A stretch of DNA of 64,000 nucleotides, taken from Nibricoccus aquaticus (lineage in GTDB: Bacteria > Verrucomicrobiota > Verrucomicrobiia > Opitutales > Opitutaceae). Numbering within the stretch: position 1 is the first letter of the stretch; the number at the start of each line of letters is the position of its first letter. The stretch is taken from NCBI RefSeq assembly GCF_002310495.1, contig NZ_CP023344.1, positions 1,426,001 through 1,490,000 on the forward strand, given 5' to 3'. The notes beneath the pieces were generated by a model, which ran no database searches, had not been told where the DNA came from, and saw only the letters and a program-made list of their open reading frames with translations. Position numbers and translations under genes: made by a program. Positions 9,305 to 19,800 of the stretch are shown one piece after another.

Positions 9305-11605
9305 ATGAATACCCCAAGAACCACGCTCCTCGCGCTCGCCGCCTTCGGCCTGTCGCTCGGCTCCGCCGCACCGCTCGCCGCCGCTCCTTATCAAATGGAA
9401 AACCTCGGCCGCGGCGTCGTCGCCCTCCGCACCTCCGGCACCGATGTCTACATCGGCTGGCGCCACCTCGGCCTCGATCCCTCCGGCATCGGATACAACG
9501 TCTACCGCTCCGCCAACGGCGCCACCGCCGTGAAGCTAAACGCCTCCCCCATCACCGCCTCCACCAACTTCGTGGACACCACGTCCACCGCTTCGGCCAC
9601 TAACGTCTACACCGTCCGCCCCGTCATCAGCGGCGTCGAGCAAACCGCCAGCGCCGGTTTCACACTTCCCGCCAACTCCACCGCCACCGGCTACCTCCGC
9701 GTCCCGCTGATGCAGCCCGCCGGCGGCACCACCCCCAGCGGCGAAGCCTACACCTACTCGCCCAACGACACCTCCGTCGGTGACCTCGACGGCGACGGCG
9801 AATACGAACTCGTCGTGAAATGGGACCCCTCCAACTCCAAGGACAACTCCCAGTCCGGTTACACCGGCAACGTCTACCTCGACGCCTACCGTCTAAATGG
9901 CACCCGCCTCTGGCGCATCGACCTCGGCCGCAACATCCGCGCCGGTGCTCATTACACCCAGTTCCAGGTGTATGACCTCGACGGAGACGGCCGCGCCGAG
10001 GTCGCTTGCAAGACTGCACCAGGCACCGTCAGCGGCACCGGACAAAACGTCCTCATGGGCAGCGACAGCGCCAGCGCCGACTACCGCAACTCCAGCGGCT
10101 ACATCCTCAGCGGCCCCGAATACCTCACCATCTTCAACGGCCAGACCGGTGCCGCCCTCGCCACCGCCGCCTACGTCGTGCCTCGCGGCACCGTCGGCAA
10201 CTGGGGCGACACCTACGGCAACCGCGTTGACCGCTTCCTCTCCGGCGTCGCCTACCTCGACGGCAACCGCCCCAGCCTCATCATGTGCCGCGGTTATTAC
10301 ACCCGCGCCGCCATCGCCGCCTGGGATTACCGCAACGGCGCGCTCACCCAGCGCTGGACCTTCGACACCGGCGACAGCACCACCGGTTCCCTCGCCGCCT
10401 ATCGCGGCCAGGGTGCCCACTCACTCTCCATCGCCGACGTCGATAACGACGGAAAACAGGAGATCATCTACGGCTCCTGTACGATCGACGACAACGGTGC
10501 CGGCAAATACTCCACCACCCTCGGACACGGCGACGCCCTCCACGTCTCCGACATGAATCCCAGCCGCTCCGGCCTCGAAGTCTGGATGGTCCACGAATCA
10601 CCGTCCTCCTACGGCAACTACGGCTCCGAAATGCACGACGCCAGCACCGGTGCCATCCTCTTCGGCACCTCCGGCGAAGGTGCTGACATCGGCCGCGGCT
10701 GCGCGGGCGACATCGACTCCCGTTACCTCGGCTATGAATGCTGGGCCTCGCGCGGCGGCCTCTACTCCGCCAGCGGCACCCTCATCTCCAGCACCCGCCC
10801 CAGCCCCATGAACTTCATGATCTGGTGGGACGCCGACCTGAAACGCGAGTTCTTGGACGGCACCACCATCTCCAAATGGAACGAAACCGCCTTCAACTCC
10901 ACCACGCTCCTCGCCGCCTCAGGCGTCGCTTCTAACAACTCTACCAAGTCCACGCCCAACCTATCCGGCGATATCCTCGGCGACTGGCGCGAAGAACTCA
11001 TCCTCCGAGAAACCGGCAACACCGCCCTGCGTATCTACATTTCCACGTCAGTCGCGACCAACCGTCTCTACACGCTCATGCACGACGCCCAGTACCGCGT
11101 CGCGATCGCCTGGCAGAACGTCGGCTACAACCAGCCTCCCCACCCAGGTTTCTACCTCGGCTCCGGCATGAGCGCCCAGCCCGCGGCTAACATCACCTAC
11201 GTCGGCGGCACCGTCACTCCGCCCACCAGCGACACGTACCAAGCTGAGTCCGCCGCCATAGCCGGCGGCACCACCATCGACTCCAACAACGCCGGCTTCA
11301 ACGGCACCGGCTTCGCCAACCTCCCCGTCACCGGCGGCTCGCTCACCTTCAGCAACGTCGATGGAAACGGCGGCGGCACCAAGGCCCTCCAAATCCGCTA
11401 CGCGCTCGGCGCGGCGGCTGCCCGTACTGGCAACCTCACCGTCAACGGCTCCACCACCAGCATCACCTTCCAGCCCACCGGTGCGTGGACGACATGGACC
11501 ACGCTCACTGTGAACATCGCCCTCAATAACAACTCCACAAACACGATCCAGTTCGCCAGCACCGGCGGCGACCTCGGCAACATCGACCAGATTACCGTGC
11601 CATAG
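9305..11605 (+). CDS. Rhamnogalacturonan lyase, PL11, with C-terminal CBM
   Basis: A 766-residue secreted enzyme with signal peptide (LLALAAFGLSLGSAAPLAAA). The PL11 core starts at YQMENLGRGVVALRT and shows the family's calcium-site repeats DLDGDGEYELVVKW, DLDGDGRAEVACKT and DVDNDGKQEIIYG, ending with a NQPPHPGFYLG-type motif near residue 625. PL11 enzymes cleave the rhamnose-galacturonate backbone of rhamnogalacturonan I by beta-elimination, producing unsaturated ends that GH105 enzymes process; two GH105 genes lie nearby. Residues about 645-766 (YQAESAAIAGG to DLGNIDQITV) form a CBM6/CBM35-like beta-sandwich that should bind polysaccharide. A strong bidirectional terminator follows the gene. 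Confidence 0.95.
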   Translation: MNTPRTTLLALAAFGLSLGSAAPLAAAPYQMENLGRGVVALRTSGTDVYIGWRHLGLDPSGIGYNVYRSANGATAVKLNASPITASTNFVDTTSTASATNVYTVRPVISGVEQTASAGFTLPANSTATGYLRVPLMQPAGGTTPSGEAYTYSPNDTSVGDLDGDGEYELVVKWDPSNSKDNSQSGYTGNVYLDAYRLNGTRLWRIDLGRNIRAGAHYTQFQVYDLDGDGRAEVACKTAPGTVSGTGQNVLMGSDSASADYRNSSGYILSGPEYLTIFNGQTGAALATAAYVVPRGTVGNWGDTYGNRVDRFLSGVAYLDGNRPSLIMCRGYYTRAAIAAWDYRNGALTQRWTFDTGDSTTGSLAAYRGQGAHSLSIADVDNDGKQEIIYGSCTIDDNGAGKYSTTLGHGDALHVSDMNPSRSGLEVWMVHESPSSYGNYGSEMHDASTGAILFGTSGEGADIGRGCAGDIDSRYLGYECWASRGGLYSASGTLISSTRPSPMNFMIWWDADLKREFLDGTTISKWNETAFNSTTLLAASGVASNNSTKSTPNLSGDILGDWREELILRETGNTALRIYISTSVATNRLYTLMHDAQYRVAIAWQNVGYNQPPHPGFYLGSGMSAQPAANITYVGGTVTPPTSDTYQAESAAIAGGTTIDSNNAGFNGTGFANLPVTGGSLTFSNVDGNGGGTKALQIRYALGAAAARTGNLTVNGSTTSITFQPTGAWTTWTTLTVNIALNNNSTNTIQFASTGGDLGNIDQITVP

Positions 11606-11618
11606 CTCTCCGTTGTAG

Positions 11619-11638
11619 GCGGGGTGCCCTCACCCCGC
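11619..11638. repeat. REP-like palindrome GCGGGGTG-CCCT-CACCCCGC
   Basis: A perfect 8-bp inverted repeat with a 4-base loop just after the PL11 stop and before the terminator. It is similar in size, GC content and location to the palindromes at 3785-3802 and 13495-13514. Confidence 0.55.
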
Positions 11639-11658
11639 ATCCGCCCAACGTGAAAAAC

Positions 11659-11692
11659 AAAAAGGCCGCACGATCACTCGTGCGGCCTTTTT
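11659..11692. terminator. Bidirectional factor-independent terminator
   Basis: A perfect 15-bp inverted repeat (AAAAAGGCCGCACGA with its complement) around a 4-base TCAC loop gives a GC-rich stem flanked by A and T runs on both strands. It sits between the convergent PL11 and GH105 genes and should terminate both. Confidence 0.9.
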
Positions 11693-11714
11693 AATTTTTG
11701 AAAGAAAACGCCCC

Positions 11715-12866
11715 TTACTTGGCGGCCTCAGTCTTCTCGCCGACCAGACGATAGACCTCGATGCCACCGAGCAGAAAGCAACCGAGCCCATAGTCTTCAA
11801 AATCAGGCTGCTTGTCGTACGTCACCGGCTGGCCGTCCTTCGGCTCCTTACCCGTGCTCTGGAGATAGCCGAGGAATCCATTCGCATGCACCGCGTCCGC
11901 GACCATGGCGTTCCACGCTTTGAAAATCACCGGCTCATACACATCGCGCGGAAGGATTCCCTGACGAACGCCCCACGCCATGCCGTAAACAAAGAGCGCC
12001 GTACCAGAAGTCTCCTTGCCGCCGAAGTTGGTCGGATCGTGCAGGCTCACATTCCAAAAACCGTCCTCCCGCTGCACCTTGCGGATCGCCTCGCACATGG
12101 TGACGAGCATGTCCGTGTACTCCTTGCGATGCGGCGAATCCTTGGGCAGCAGCTCAAGCGTACGCACCATGGCGCCGACCACCCAGCCATTACCGCGCGA
12201 CCAGTAACTGTCCTCGCCATTCGGCTCGGTGTACGGCGGATCGAAATCCTTGTCGCGCCACCACAGTCCGTCGGCCGGATTGAAGAGACCTTTTTCGCCG
12301 TGCTTGTTTTTCGAGTACAGGTACATCGCGTGCATCTTCTCGACGTACTTCGGGTCACCCGTCATCGCGCCAAGCTTGGCGAAGACCGGCATGCCCATCT
12401 GGAGCGCATCGATCCACCACCACGCCGCATCGTCATCTTCGGCGATCACGCGGTCGATCGAGGCCTTGATGTCGCGAAGACGCTCGGGCTTCGGGTCCAT
12501 CTCGTAGAGCGCGAGATAAGTCTGCCCGGCGCAGTGATTGTCGGCGTCAGTCGTTTTGACGCCACGATTGAGCCCCCACTTGTGCGCCTCGCCCCAGCTC
12601 ACCGCGTAGTCGATGTAGCGTTTGTCGGCGTCGATTTTGTGAAGCTCCATCAACCCTTCGTAGTAAACGGCGCGCGTCCAGATGTTGGACGGCCGGGCCC
12701 GATTGGTGACGATGACTTTGCCCGTGTCGGGCCACTTCGCCATGAAGTAGTCGTTGGTCGAGCGCAGCGTTTTCAAGATCTGCGCCTGCTCGGGTACGGC
12801 CGGGTTCGCGGCATACGCGACGCACGACGATGCGAGGACAAAAGTCAGTTGGGTGAGAAGTCGCAT
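11715..12866 (-). CDS. Unsaturated rhamnogalacturonyl hydrolase, GH105
   Basis: The start at 12866 gives a signal peptide (MRLLTQLTFVLASSCVAYA); the open frame upstream to 12935 adds an unlikely extension. The protein is 383 residues, the normal GH105 length. Family features include WWWIDALQMGMPVFAKL, with the catalytic Asp, then SYWSRGNGWVVGAMVR, GTALFVYGMAWGV and PDFEDYGLGCFLLGG. GH105 enzymes hydrate and remove the unsaturated galacturonyl residue left by rhamnogalacturonan lyases; the PL11 gene is convergent and adjacent. The signal peptide suggests a periplasmic location, meaning oligosaccharides are processed before entering the cytoplasm. Confidence 0.93.
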   Translation of the reverse strand: MRLLTQLTFVLASSCVAYAANPAVPEQAQILKTLRSTNDYFMAKWPDTGKVIVTNRARPSNIWTRAVYYEGLMELHKIDADKRYIDYAVSWGEAHKWGLNRGVKTTDADNHCAGQTYLALYEMDPKPERLRDIKASIDRVIAEDDDAAWWWIDALQMGMPVFAKLGAMTGDPKYVEKMHAMYLYSKNKHGEKGLFNPADGLWWRDKDFDPPYTEPNGEDSYWSRGNGWVVGAMVRTLELLPKDSPHRKEYTDMLVTMCEAIRKVQREDGFWNVSLHDPTNFGGKETSGTALFVYGMAWGVRQGILPRDVYEPVIFKAWNAMVADAVHANGFLGYLQSTGKEPKDGQPVTYDKQPDFEDYGLGCFLLGGIEVYRLVGEKTEAAK

Positions 12867-12971
12867 AAGAATCAGGGGTAACGTGAATGAGACCGAAAAG
12901 ATTCCGGCGGAAATCCAATCGAGCCAGCACTGCATCCGCTTGCCAGTCAGAATGCGAAACCGCTTCGAGGC

Positions 12972-13379
12972 CTAGATATTTTCGTCCTCACCTGCTGGCG
13001 TCTCCCCTTTGTTCGCAGGCAGATGTTGCGGCAGGAAGAGGTAGTAATTCATCAGCCACCAGCTGCGCGACGAACGATAAAAGAGAATGGGAAATCCCAC
13101 CGCACCCACGATGGCCAGGATCGCCGCGACCTTGCCGGAAAACGCGCCGCCCAGGTACAGCAGCAGGACCGGCAGGAGAAATCCGAGGATCGTCACGCCG
13201 TAGTTCAGCGACATGGAGCCGAGAAAAAAACCTTCATCGCGCTCGATGCGCAAACCGCAGCGCGTGCAGGCCTTGTTCGTCTCGAACAACGATCCTTCTT
13301 TGAAAAGCGTGCGGCCGCCGCAGTTCGGGCAGCAGTTGGTGAGGCCTCGGGCTGCAATTTTTCCACGGGTCACGTTCAT
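12972..13379 (-). CDS. DUF983 family membrane protein
   Basis: Start set at 13379 (MNVTRGKIAARGL), which begins right before the conserved zinc-ribbon; an upstream in-frame Met at 13517 would add an unconserved tail. The protein has CPNCGG and CTRCGL pairs, the family signature ERDEGFFLGSMSLNY, and two transmembrane helices (GVTILGFLLPVLLLYLGGAF and VAAILAIVGAVGFPILFY). It ends in an acidic hydrophilic tail. Members are predicted to have a cytoplasmic zinc ribbon joined to a membrane hairpin, function unknown. It lies downstream of tsf but beyond a terminator, so it is probably separately transcribed. Confidence 0.85.
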   Translation of the reverse strand: MNVTRGKIAARGLTNCCPNCGGRTLFKEGSLFETNKACTRCGLRIERDEGFFLGSMSLNYGVTILGFLLPVLLLYLGGAFSGKVAAILAIVGAVGFPILFYRSSRSWWLMNYYLFLPQHLPANKGETPAGEDENI

Positions 13380-13494
13380 CGCCACCCACGCTGCACCAGT
13401 CGCAGTCGTGACTGAACTCTTATCTAAGCACACAGGACGAAAGTCTCCGGTGAACTGCACGGCATTAGCATGCATCCCATCTTCGCCCTGGAGG

Positions 13495-13514
13495 GCGGCG
13501 CTTCGTCGCCGCCG
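13495..13514. repeat. REP-like palindrome GGCGGCG-CTTCGT-CGCCGCC
   Basis: A perfect 7-bp inverted repeat with a 6-base loop between the DUF983 gene and the tsf terminator. Its context (GGAGGGCGGCG...CGCCGCC) resembles the palindrome at 11619-11638. Confidence 0.55.
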
Positions 13515-13535
13515 CACAATTCATGAACACAAAAA

Positions 13536-13563
13536 AGGCGCTCTGCTTTTAAGCAGAGCGCCT
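13536..13563 (-). terminator. Factor-independent terminator of rpsB-tsf
   Basis: A perfect 13-bp inverted repeat (AGGCGCTCTGCTT) with a 2-base loop. Read on the minus strand it is followed by a run of six T. It lies about 38 bp after the tsf stop. Confidence 0.9.
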
Positions 13564-13600
13564 CGAAAAATCTGCGTCAGTCAAACGACTGGCGGCCAGC

Positions 13601-14194
13601 TTAGTTGCCCAACTGGTAACGGGTGAAGCGGCGGATCGTGATATTCTCACGGATCTTCGCGATCGCTTCGCCGAGGATGTCTTTCACCGTCTTCTCAGGC
13701 ACCTTCACGAAAGGCTGATCGATGAGGCACACGGTCGAGTAATACTTCTCGAGTTTGCCTTCGACGATCTTCTGAACTGCGGCGGGCGGCTTGCCTGCAA
13801 GCGAAGCGGTGGCGATTTCGCGCTCCTTGGCGAGATCGGCCTCGGGAACTTGATCGCGCGAAACGTAGAGCGGATTCGCGGCGGCGATCTGCAAGCAGAG
13901 GTCCTTCAGGAAGGCCTTGAAGTCATCGTTGCGGGCGACGAAGTCCGTCTCGCAATTCACTTCAAGCAACACGCCGACTTTGCCGCCGACGTGTATGTAG
14001 CTCTCGATAAGACCTTCTTTGGTCGCACGACCGGCGAGCTTGTCGACTTTGCCGCCCGACTTCTTGCGAAGGATCGTGATGGCTTCTTCGATGTTGCCGT
14101 TAGCTTCCGTGAGCGCCTTTTGGCAATCAAGGAGGCCAGCGCCGGTTTTTTCGCGGAGATCTTTAACCGCCGAGGCGGATGCAACTGTGCTCAT
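13601..14194 (-). CDS. tsf: Translation elongation factor Ts
   Basis: A 197-residue protein with the N-terminal UBA-like domain (VKDLREKTGAGLLDCQKAL, EANGNIEEAITILRKK) and the core signature GLIESYIHVGGKVGVLLEVNCETDFVARN. EF-Ts is the nucleotide exchange factor that recycles EF-Tu-GDP. At 197 residues it is the short form, with one reduced dimerisation subdomain compared with the roughly 280-residue E. coli protein. It follows rpsB on the same strand with a 27-bp gap, the classic rpsB-tsf operon, and is followed by a strong terminator. Confidence 0.98.
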   Translation of the reverse strand: MSTVASASAVKDLREKTGAGLLDCQKALTEANGNIEEAITILRKKSGGKVDKLAGRATKEGLIESYIHVGGKVGVLLEVNCETDFVARNDDFKAFLKDLCLQIAAANPLYVSRDQVPEADLAKEREIATASLAGKPPAAVQKIVEGKLEKYYSTVCLIDQPFVKVPEKTVKDILGEAIAKIRENITIRRFTRYQLGN

Positions 14195-14221
14195 GGGATG
14201 AGTCGGAATTAAGGAAGTGAA

Positions 14222-15118
<897 letters not shown>

Positions 15119-15304
15119 GGGATCTATGTATCTGCGAAACACAGGCCGGCCGATGGGCCGCCTTGCGATCGTGAGTTGATTATTGGTTGATGGTTCTAAC
15201 GGACAGAGCGGTCGAAGACAGAGAGCGCCCCGGGCACTGGCAAGCGCGAATTTGGCGGTTCGCCCACCCTCAACCACGCCAGCGCAGTCTTGCCTGAAAC
15301 AAAA

Positions 15305-15329
15305 AGCCCTCCCGAGCAGTGGGAGGGCT
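15305..15329 (-). terminator. Terminator of the initiator tRNA gene
   Basis: Nine-base-pair perfect stem (AGCCCTCCC / GGGAGGGCT) with a 7-base loop, immediately downstream of the minus-strand tRNA and followed on that strand by a T run. Confidence 0.85.
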
Positions 15330-15335
15330 ATAAAT

Positions 15336-15412
<77 letters not shown>

Positions 15413-15563
15413 ACAAATGGGAGGCGGACCGTGCTTAGCCACTCCGCCACTGTCAACGGGTTTTTCCAGAAACCTAGGCGCGCACCTCCATCGTCAGCTT
15501 TTAACAAGGCTTTGCTAAGAATGACGCATCAAGCCCCACCTCCCCAAAACAGCAACCTCGGCC

Positions 15564-15577
15564 CCCTCGAAAGAGGG
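15564..15577. promoter_or_regulatory. Candidate operator CCCTC-N4-GAGGG upstream of GH105 gene
   Basis: The 14-bp interrupted palindrome CCCTCGAAAGAGGG followed by ATGAG lies about 98 bp before the second GH105 gene. The same pattern occurs twice between the GH2 operon and the first TonB receptor (29799-29812, 29859-29872). Recurrence in front of CAZyme/uptake genes suggests a regulator site; this is inference. Confidence 0.4.
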
Positions 15578-15674
15578 ATGAGTCCTTTCGGTAATGAGGG
15601 TAGAGTAGCATCAATCCCCGCCACCCCACTCTGCGCGTGTCGTCACGCCCTCAGCCCCCGCGTTCTCCGATGAT

Positions 15675-16778
15675 ATGAACTCTGCCCGTATCTTCTCTCA
15701 CTTCCGCAACCACTCCCGTTCCTTTCTCACAGCTGCATTCATCGCGGCATTCGGGACAGTTCAACTCATCGCGCAAACGGCGCAGCCCGACACCGCCACA
15801 GTCATGCGCCGGGTTTTCGACTGGCAAGTCGCCCACCCGTGGAGCACTCAGCACCCGGTCGATCACCGCTGGGGCACGCGTGGCTGGGTGCACGGAGCGT
15901 TTCTCACCGGAGTGATGGAGGCATTCCGCGCCACCAACGATCCCGCCTACCTCGATTTCTCCCGCGTGACTTCAGAGAAAAACAGCTGGCAACCCGGCTC
16001 CCGTCCTCGTCACGCCGATGACCACATCGTCAGCCAGACCTACCTCGAATTAAACGCACTCGCCCCCTCCGCCCCCCAGATCGCGCCCACCCGCGCCGTC
16101 ATCGACAAACTGATCGCGGAAAAACCCGCCGGTCGTGAACTCTGGCACTGGTGCGACGCACTCTACATGGCGCCGCCGACCTTCGCCAAACTCACCCAGG
16201 CCACCGGCGATCCGCGCTATCTCGACGAAATGGACCGGCTGTATTGGGATGTCTATGACGCGCTCTACGATCCGGCCGAAAAACTTTTCTACCGCGACAA
16301 AAATTTCCTGAAACCCAGGGAAGGAAAGAAAATCTTCTGGAGCCGCGGCAACGGCTGGGTGCTGGCCGGACTCGCCCGCCTCCTCGACGCTATGCCCTCA
16401 GATCACATTTCGCGTCCCCGCTACGTCGCTCTTTTCCGCGACATGTCCGCACGCCTGCTCGCATTGCAGCCCACCGATGGACTCTGGCGCGCCGATCTCC
16501 TTCATCCCGCCGGGCCACATGGCGAGGTGAGCGGCAGCGCCTTCTTCTGCTACGCCTTCGCGTGGGGCATCAACCAGGGAATCCTCCCCGCCGCCGAGTA
16601 CCGCCCCGCCGTCGATCGCACGTGGTCCGCGCTTCTCGCCTGCGTCGATGCCGACGGCAAACTCGGCTGGGTCCAGCCCATCGGCTACGCGCCCGGCGCC
16701 TACGATGCCACCACCTCGCAGGAATACGGCGCAGGCGCCTTTCTCGCCGCCGGATCGCAAATGCTGAAACTGCCCTGA
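15675..16778 (+). CDS. GH105-family unsaturated uronyl hydrolase (second copy)
   Basis: A 367-residue protein with an N-terminal hydrophobic signal (SFLTAAFIAAFGTVQLIAQ). GH105 features are RWGTRGWVHGAFLTGVMEAF, LWHWCDALYMAPPTFAKL (catalytic Asp), IFWSRGNGWVLAGLARLL, GSAFFCYAFAWGINQGILP and SQEYGAGAFLAAGS. It is a divergent paralogue of the GH105 at 11715-12866, perhaps using a different oligosaccharide end such as galactose- or arabinose-linked unsaturated uronate. It is followed after 55 bp by the GH2/lyase fusion gene on the same strand, so the two may form a transcription unit. Confidence 0.9.
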   Translation: MNSARIFSHFRNHSRSFLTAAFIAAFGTVQLIAQTAQPDTATVMRRVFDWQVAHPWSTQHPVDHRWGTRGWVHGAFLTGVMEAFRATNDPAYLDFSRVTSEKNSWQPGSRPRHADDHIVSQTYLELNALAPSAPQIAPTRAVIDKLIAEKPAGRELWHWCDALYMAPPTFAKLTQATGDPRYLDEMDRLYWDVYDALYDPAEKLFYRDKNFLKPREGKKIFWSRGNGWVLAGLARLLDAMPSDHISRPRYVALFRDMSARLLALQPTDGLWRADLLHPAGPHGEVSGSAFFCYAFAWGINQGILPAAEYRPAVDRTWSALLACVDADGKLGWVQPIGYAPGAYDATTSQEYGAGAFLAAGSQMLKLP

Positions 16779-16833
16779 CGCCCCCTCCCGCACGCAGGCC
16801 GCACGCTCCACTCGTCGTTTCCCACCCTTCTGT

Positions 16834-19800
16834 TTGTCCATGTTTCCCGCCCCCCGCTTCCCCGGAAGCTCCGCGCTCGTCGGCGTGCTGCTAGGCCTGG
16901 TCTTCCTCGCCGCGTCATCCGCTTTCGCCGCCGCTTCACTCCCCGCCGGCAAACGCCCCGGCAACTGGCAAAACGCGCGCACGCTGACCGATGGCTGGCA
17001 ATACGTCCGCGGCGATCTCGGCGGAGTGTGGGAAACGCTGCGCAGCGACGACCGCGCGCTCGAACTGCCCGTTTGGAAAAACGTTTCCGTCCCCCACTCG
17101 TTCAACGCACGCGACGCCGTCGATCCCGATACGCCCTACTATCAAGGCCCCGGCTGGTATCGCACGCAGCTCGTGATCGACAACCCGCACGCCGGCGGCT
17201 GCACCCTGCTGCACTTCGAAGGCTCTGGGCAAAAAACCGAGGTCTGGATCGGCGATCAAAAAGTCGGCGCCCACCTCGGCGGCTACGACGAGTTCACCCT
17301 CGACATCACCGACGCCGTCGCCGCTTACCGAAAATCCAGCCTGCTCAAACTTCCCGACACCGAGTATCGTGTACCCGCCGGACGGGTACCGCTCGCCATC
17401 CGCTGCGACAATTCCCGCGACCTCGAAGCCATCCCGTCGAGTCTTAGCGATTTCAACATCGACGGCGGCCTCCACCGCCCGGTCCACCTCGTCTACCTGC
17501 CTGACGGCGGCCTCACCCGCGTTCACGCAACACCTCAGCGTCAACCCGACGGCACGTGGCAGGTCTCCGTCAGTGCGCGTTTCTCAACCAAACCACCCGC
17601 CGCGCCCGGCTCAGCTTCCCACGATGTCTCAATCCGCGTAGTCGCTCCCCAGGGAGGTACGGTGGCCTCCTTCAACGGCCAGGTTGTCCTCTCCGCAGAG
17701 CTCCAAAAACTCGCCGACCTCGCCATCCCCGAGCCTCAGCTCTGGTCGCCCAAAACGCCCGCGCTCTACGGCGTCGAAGTCATCGTACGCGGCCCGCGCG
17801 GCACCAACACCGTGTGGGAACGCTTTGGCCTGCGCACCTTCGAATTCGTCGAGCACGGTCCCTTCAAACTCAACGGCGAACGCCTCCTGCTTCGCGGCAC
17901 ACATCGCCACGAAGATCACACCGGCACCGCTTCCGCCATGACCGGCGATCTCATGGAAAAAGAGATGCGCCTCATGAAATCGATGGGCGTGAACTTCATC
18001 CGCCTCGGCCATTATCAGCAGTCGCGCCGCATCCTCGAACTCTGTGACGAACTCGGCCTGCTCGTCTGGGAGGAGATCCCGTGGTGCCGCGGCGGCCTCG
18101 GCGGCGAACGCTACCGCGAACAAGCTCGCGCGATGCTGCGTGCAATGATCGACCAGCACCGCAATCACCCGTCCGTCATCCTCTGGGGCCTCGGCAACGA
18201 GAATGACTGGCCTGGAGATTTCGCGGAGTTCGACAAAGAAAAAATCCGCACGTTCATGCGCGAACTCCACGAACTCTCGCACGCGCTCGACCCTTCGCGT
18301 CTCACTGCGATCCGTCGCTGCGATTTTTGCAAAGACATCGTCGATGTTTACTCACCCTCGATCTGGGCCGGCTGGTACCGCGGCCAGTTTTCCGAGTACC
18401 GCAGCGTCTCCGAAAAAGAGATGAAACGCGTCCCCCGTTTCCTCCACGTCGAGTGGGGCGGCGACAGCCACGCCGGCCGCCACGCCGAAGATCCCTACGC
18501 CCTGCTGCGCGACGTGAAAACCGCCGGCGCCGCCGACGAACGCGGTCTCGATTTCATCAATGTCGGCGGCAACGCCCGCGTCTCCAAAGACGGCGACTGG
18601 TCTGAAACCTACATCTGTGACCTCGTGGACTGGCACCTGAAAGAGCAGGAAAACATGCCGTGGCTCACCGGCACCGCCATGTGGCCTTTCAAAGATTTCG
18701 CCACGCCGCTCCGTCCCGAAAACCCCGTCCCGTTCGTGAATCAAAAAGGCGCCGTCGAGCGCGATCTCACGCCCAAAGAAGCCTTCTACGTCTATCAATC
18801 CTACTGGAGCGACGAGCCCATGCTGCGCATCTACGGCCATTCGTGGCCCGTCCGCTGGGGCAAGCCGGACGAGAAGCGTTGGGTAAACGTTTACTCCAAC
18901 TGCGAGGAGGTGGAGCTATGGCTCAACGGCGTTTCCCAGGGCGTGCGCAAACGCGACAGCCAGAATTTCCCCGCCGCCGGCCTGCGTTGGCAGCTCCCGT
19001 TCGAGGACGGCATGAACACACTGCGCGCGGTCGGTCGCTCTCAAGGAAACACCCTGAACGACGAAATCGTTTTCCGCTACGAAACCCGCCCATGGGGCGA
19101 GAAACATCATCTGCGCCTGCAACAACTCCCCGCGCCCGCAGGCCGCGTGCGCGTTCAAGTCGAGCTGCTCGACCAGTCTGGTATCGTTTGTCTGGATTCA
19201 CGCGACTTTGTCCGCTTCGGCCACACCGGCGACGGACGCCTCCTCGACAATCTCGGCACCGCCGGCGGCTCGCGAAAAGTCCAGCTCGCCAACGGCCGCG
19301 CGCAGATCGACATCGCACTGCCCGAATCCGGCCAAGCCCTCCTCAGCGCACATGTCGAAGGTGTTCCCACCGCACTCCTCAACATAAGCCGTCCCGACGC
19401 AGTCTCCCTCGCATCGGCCGACACACTGAAAAAGCAAAACGCTGCGGAGATCGTCGCGGCACTCGTCACGAGTGAACGCAACCGGGTCCTCCAACTCGCC
19501 GCCAAAGTCATGGAAGCGAAACCCGTTTCCCTGCGCTCCGCCGCGCTTCCTTCGTCCGTCGCCTCCTTCGGCATCCAGCCCGGCGACTACCTCTCGATGG
19601 GCGACTACTGGTGGCCCAACCCCAAAACGCCCGACGGTCTCCCGTATGTCCGCCGTGACGGGGAAAGTAACCCCGGTAACTTCGACGCGCACCGCCTGAT
19701 CCTGCGCGACATGCGCGACGCCGTCGCCACGCTCGCCTCCGCCTACGTCATTACCGGCGACGCCAGGTATGCGCAACGCGCTGCCGAGTGGCTCCGGGTT

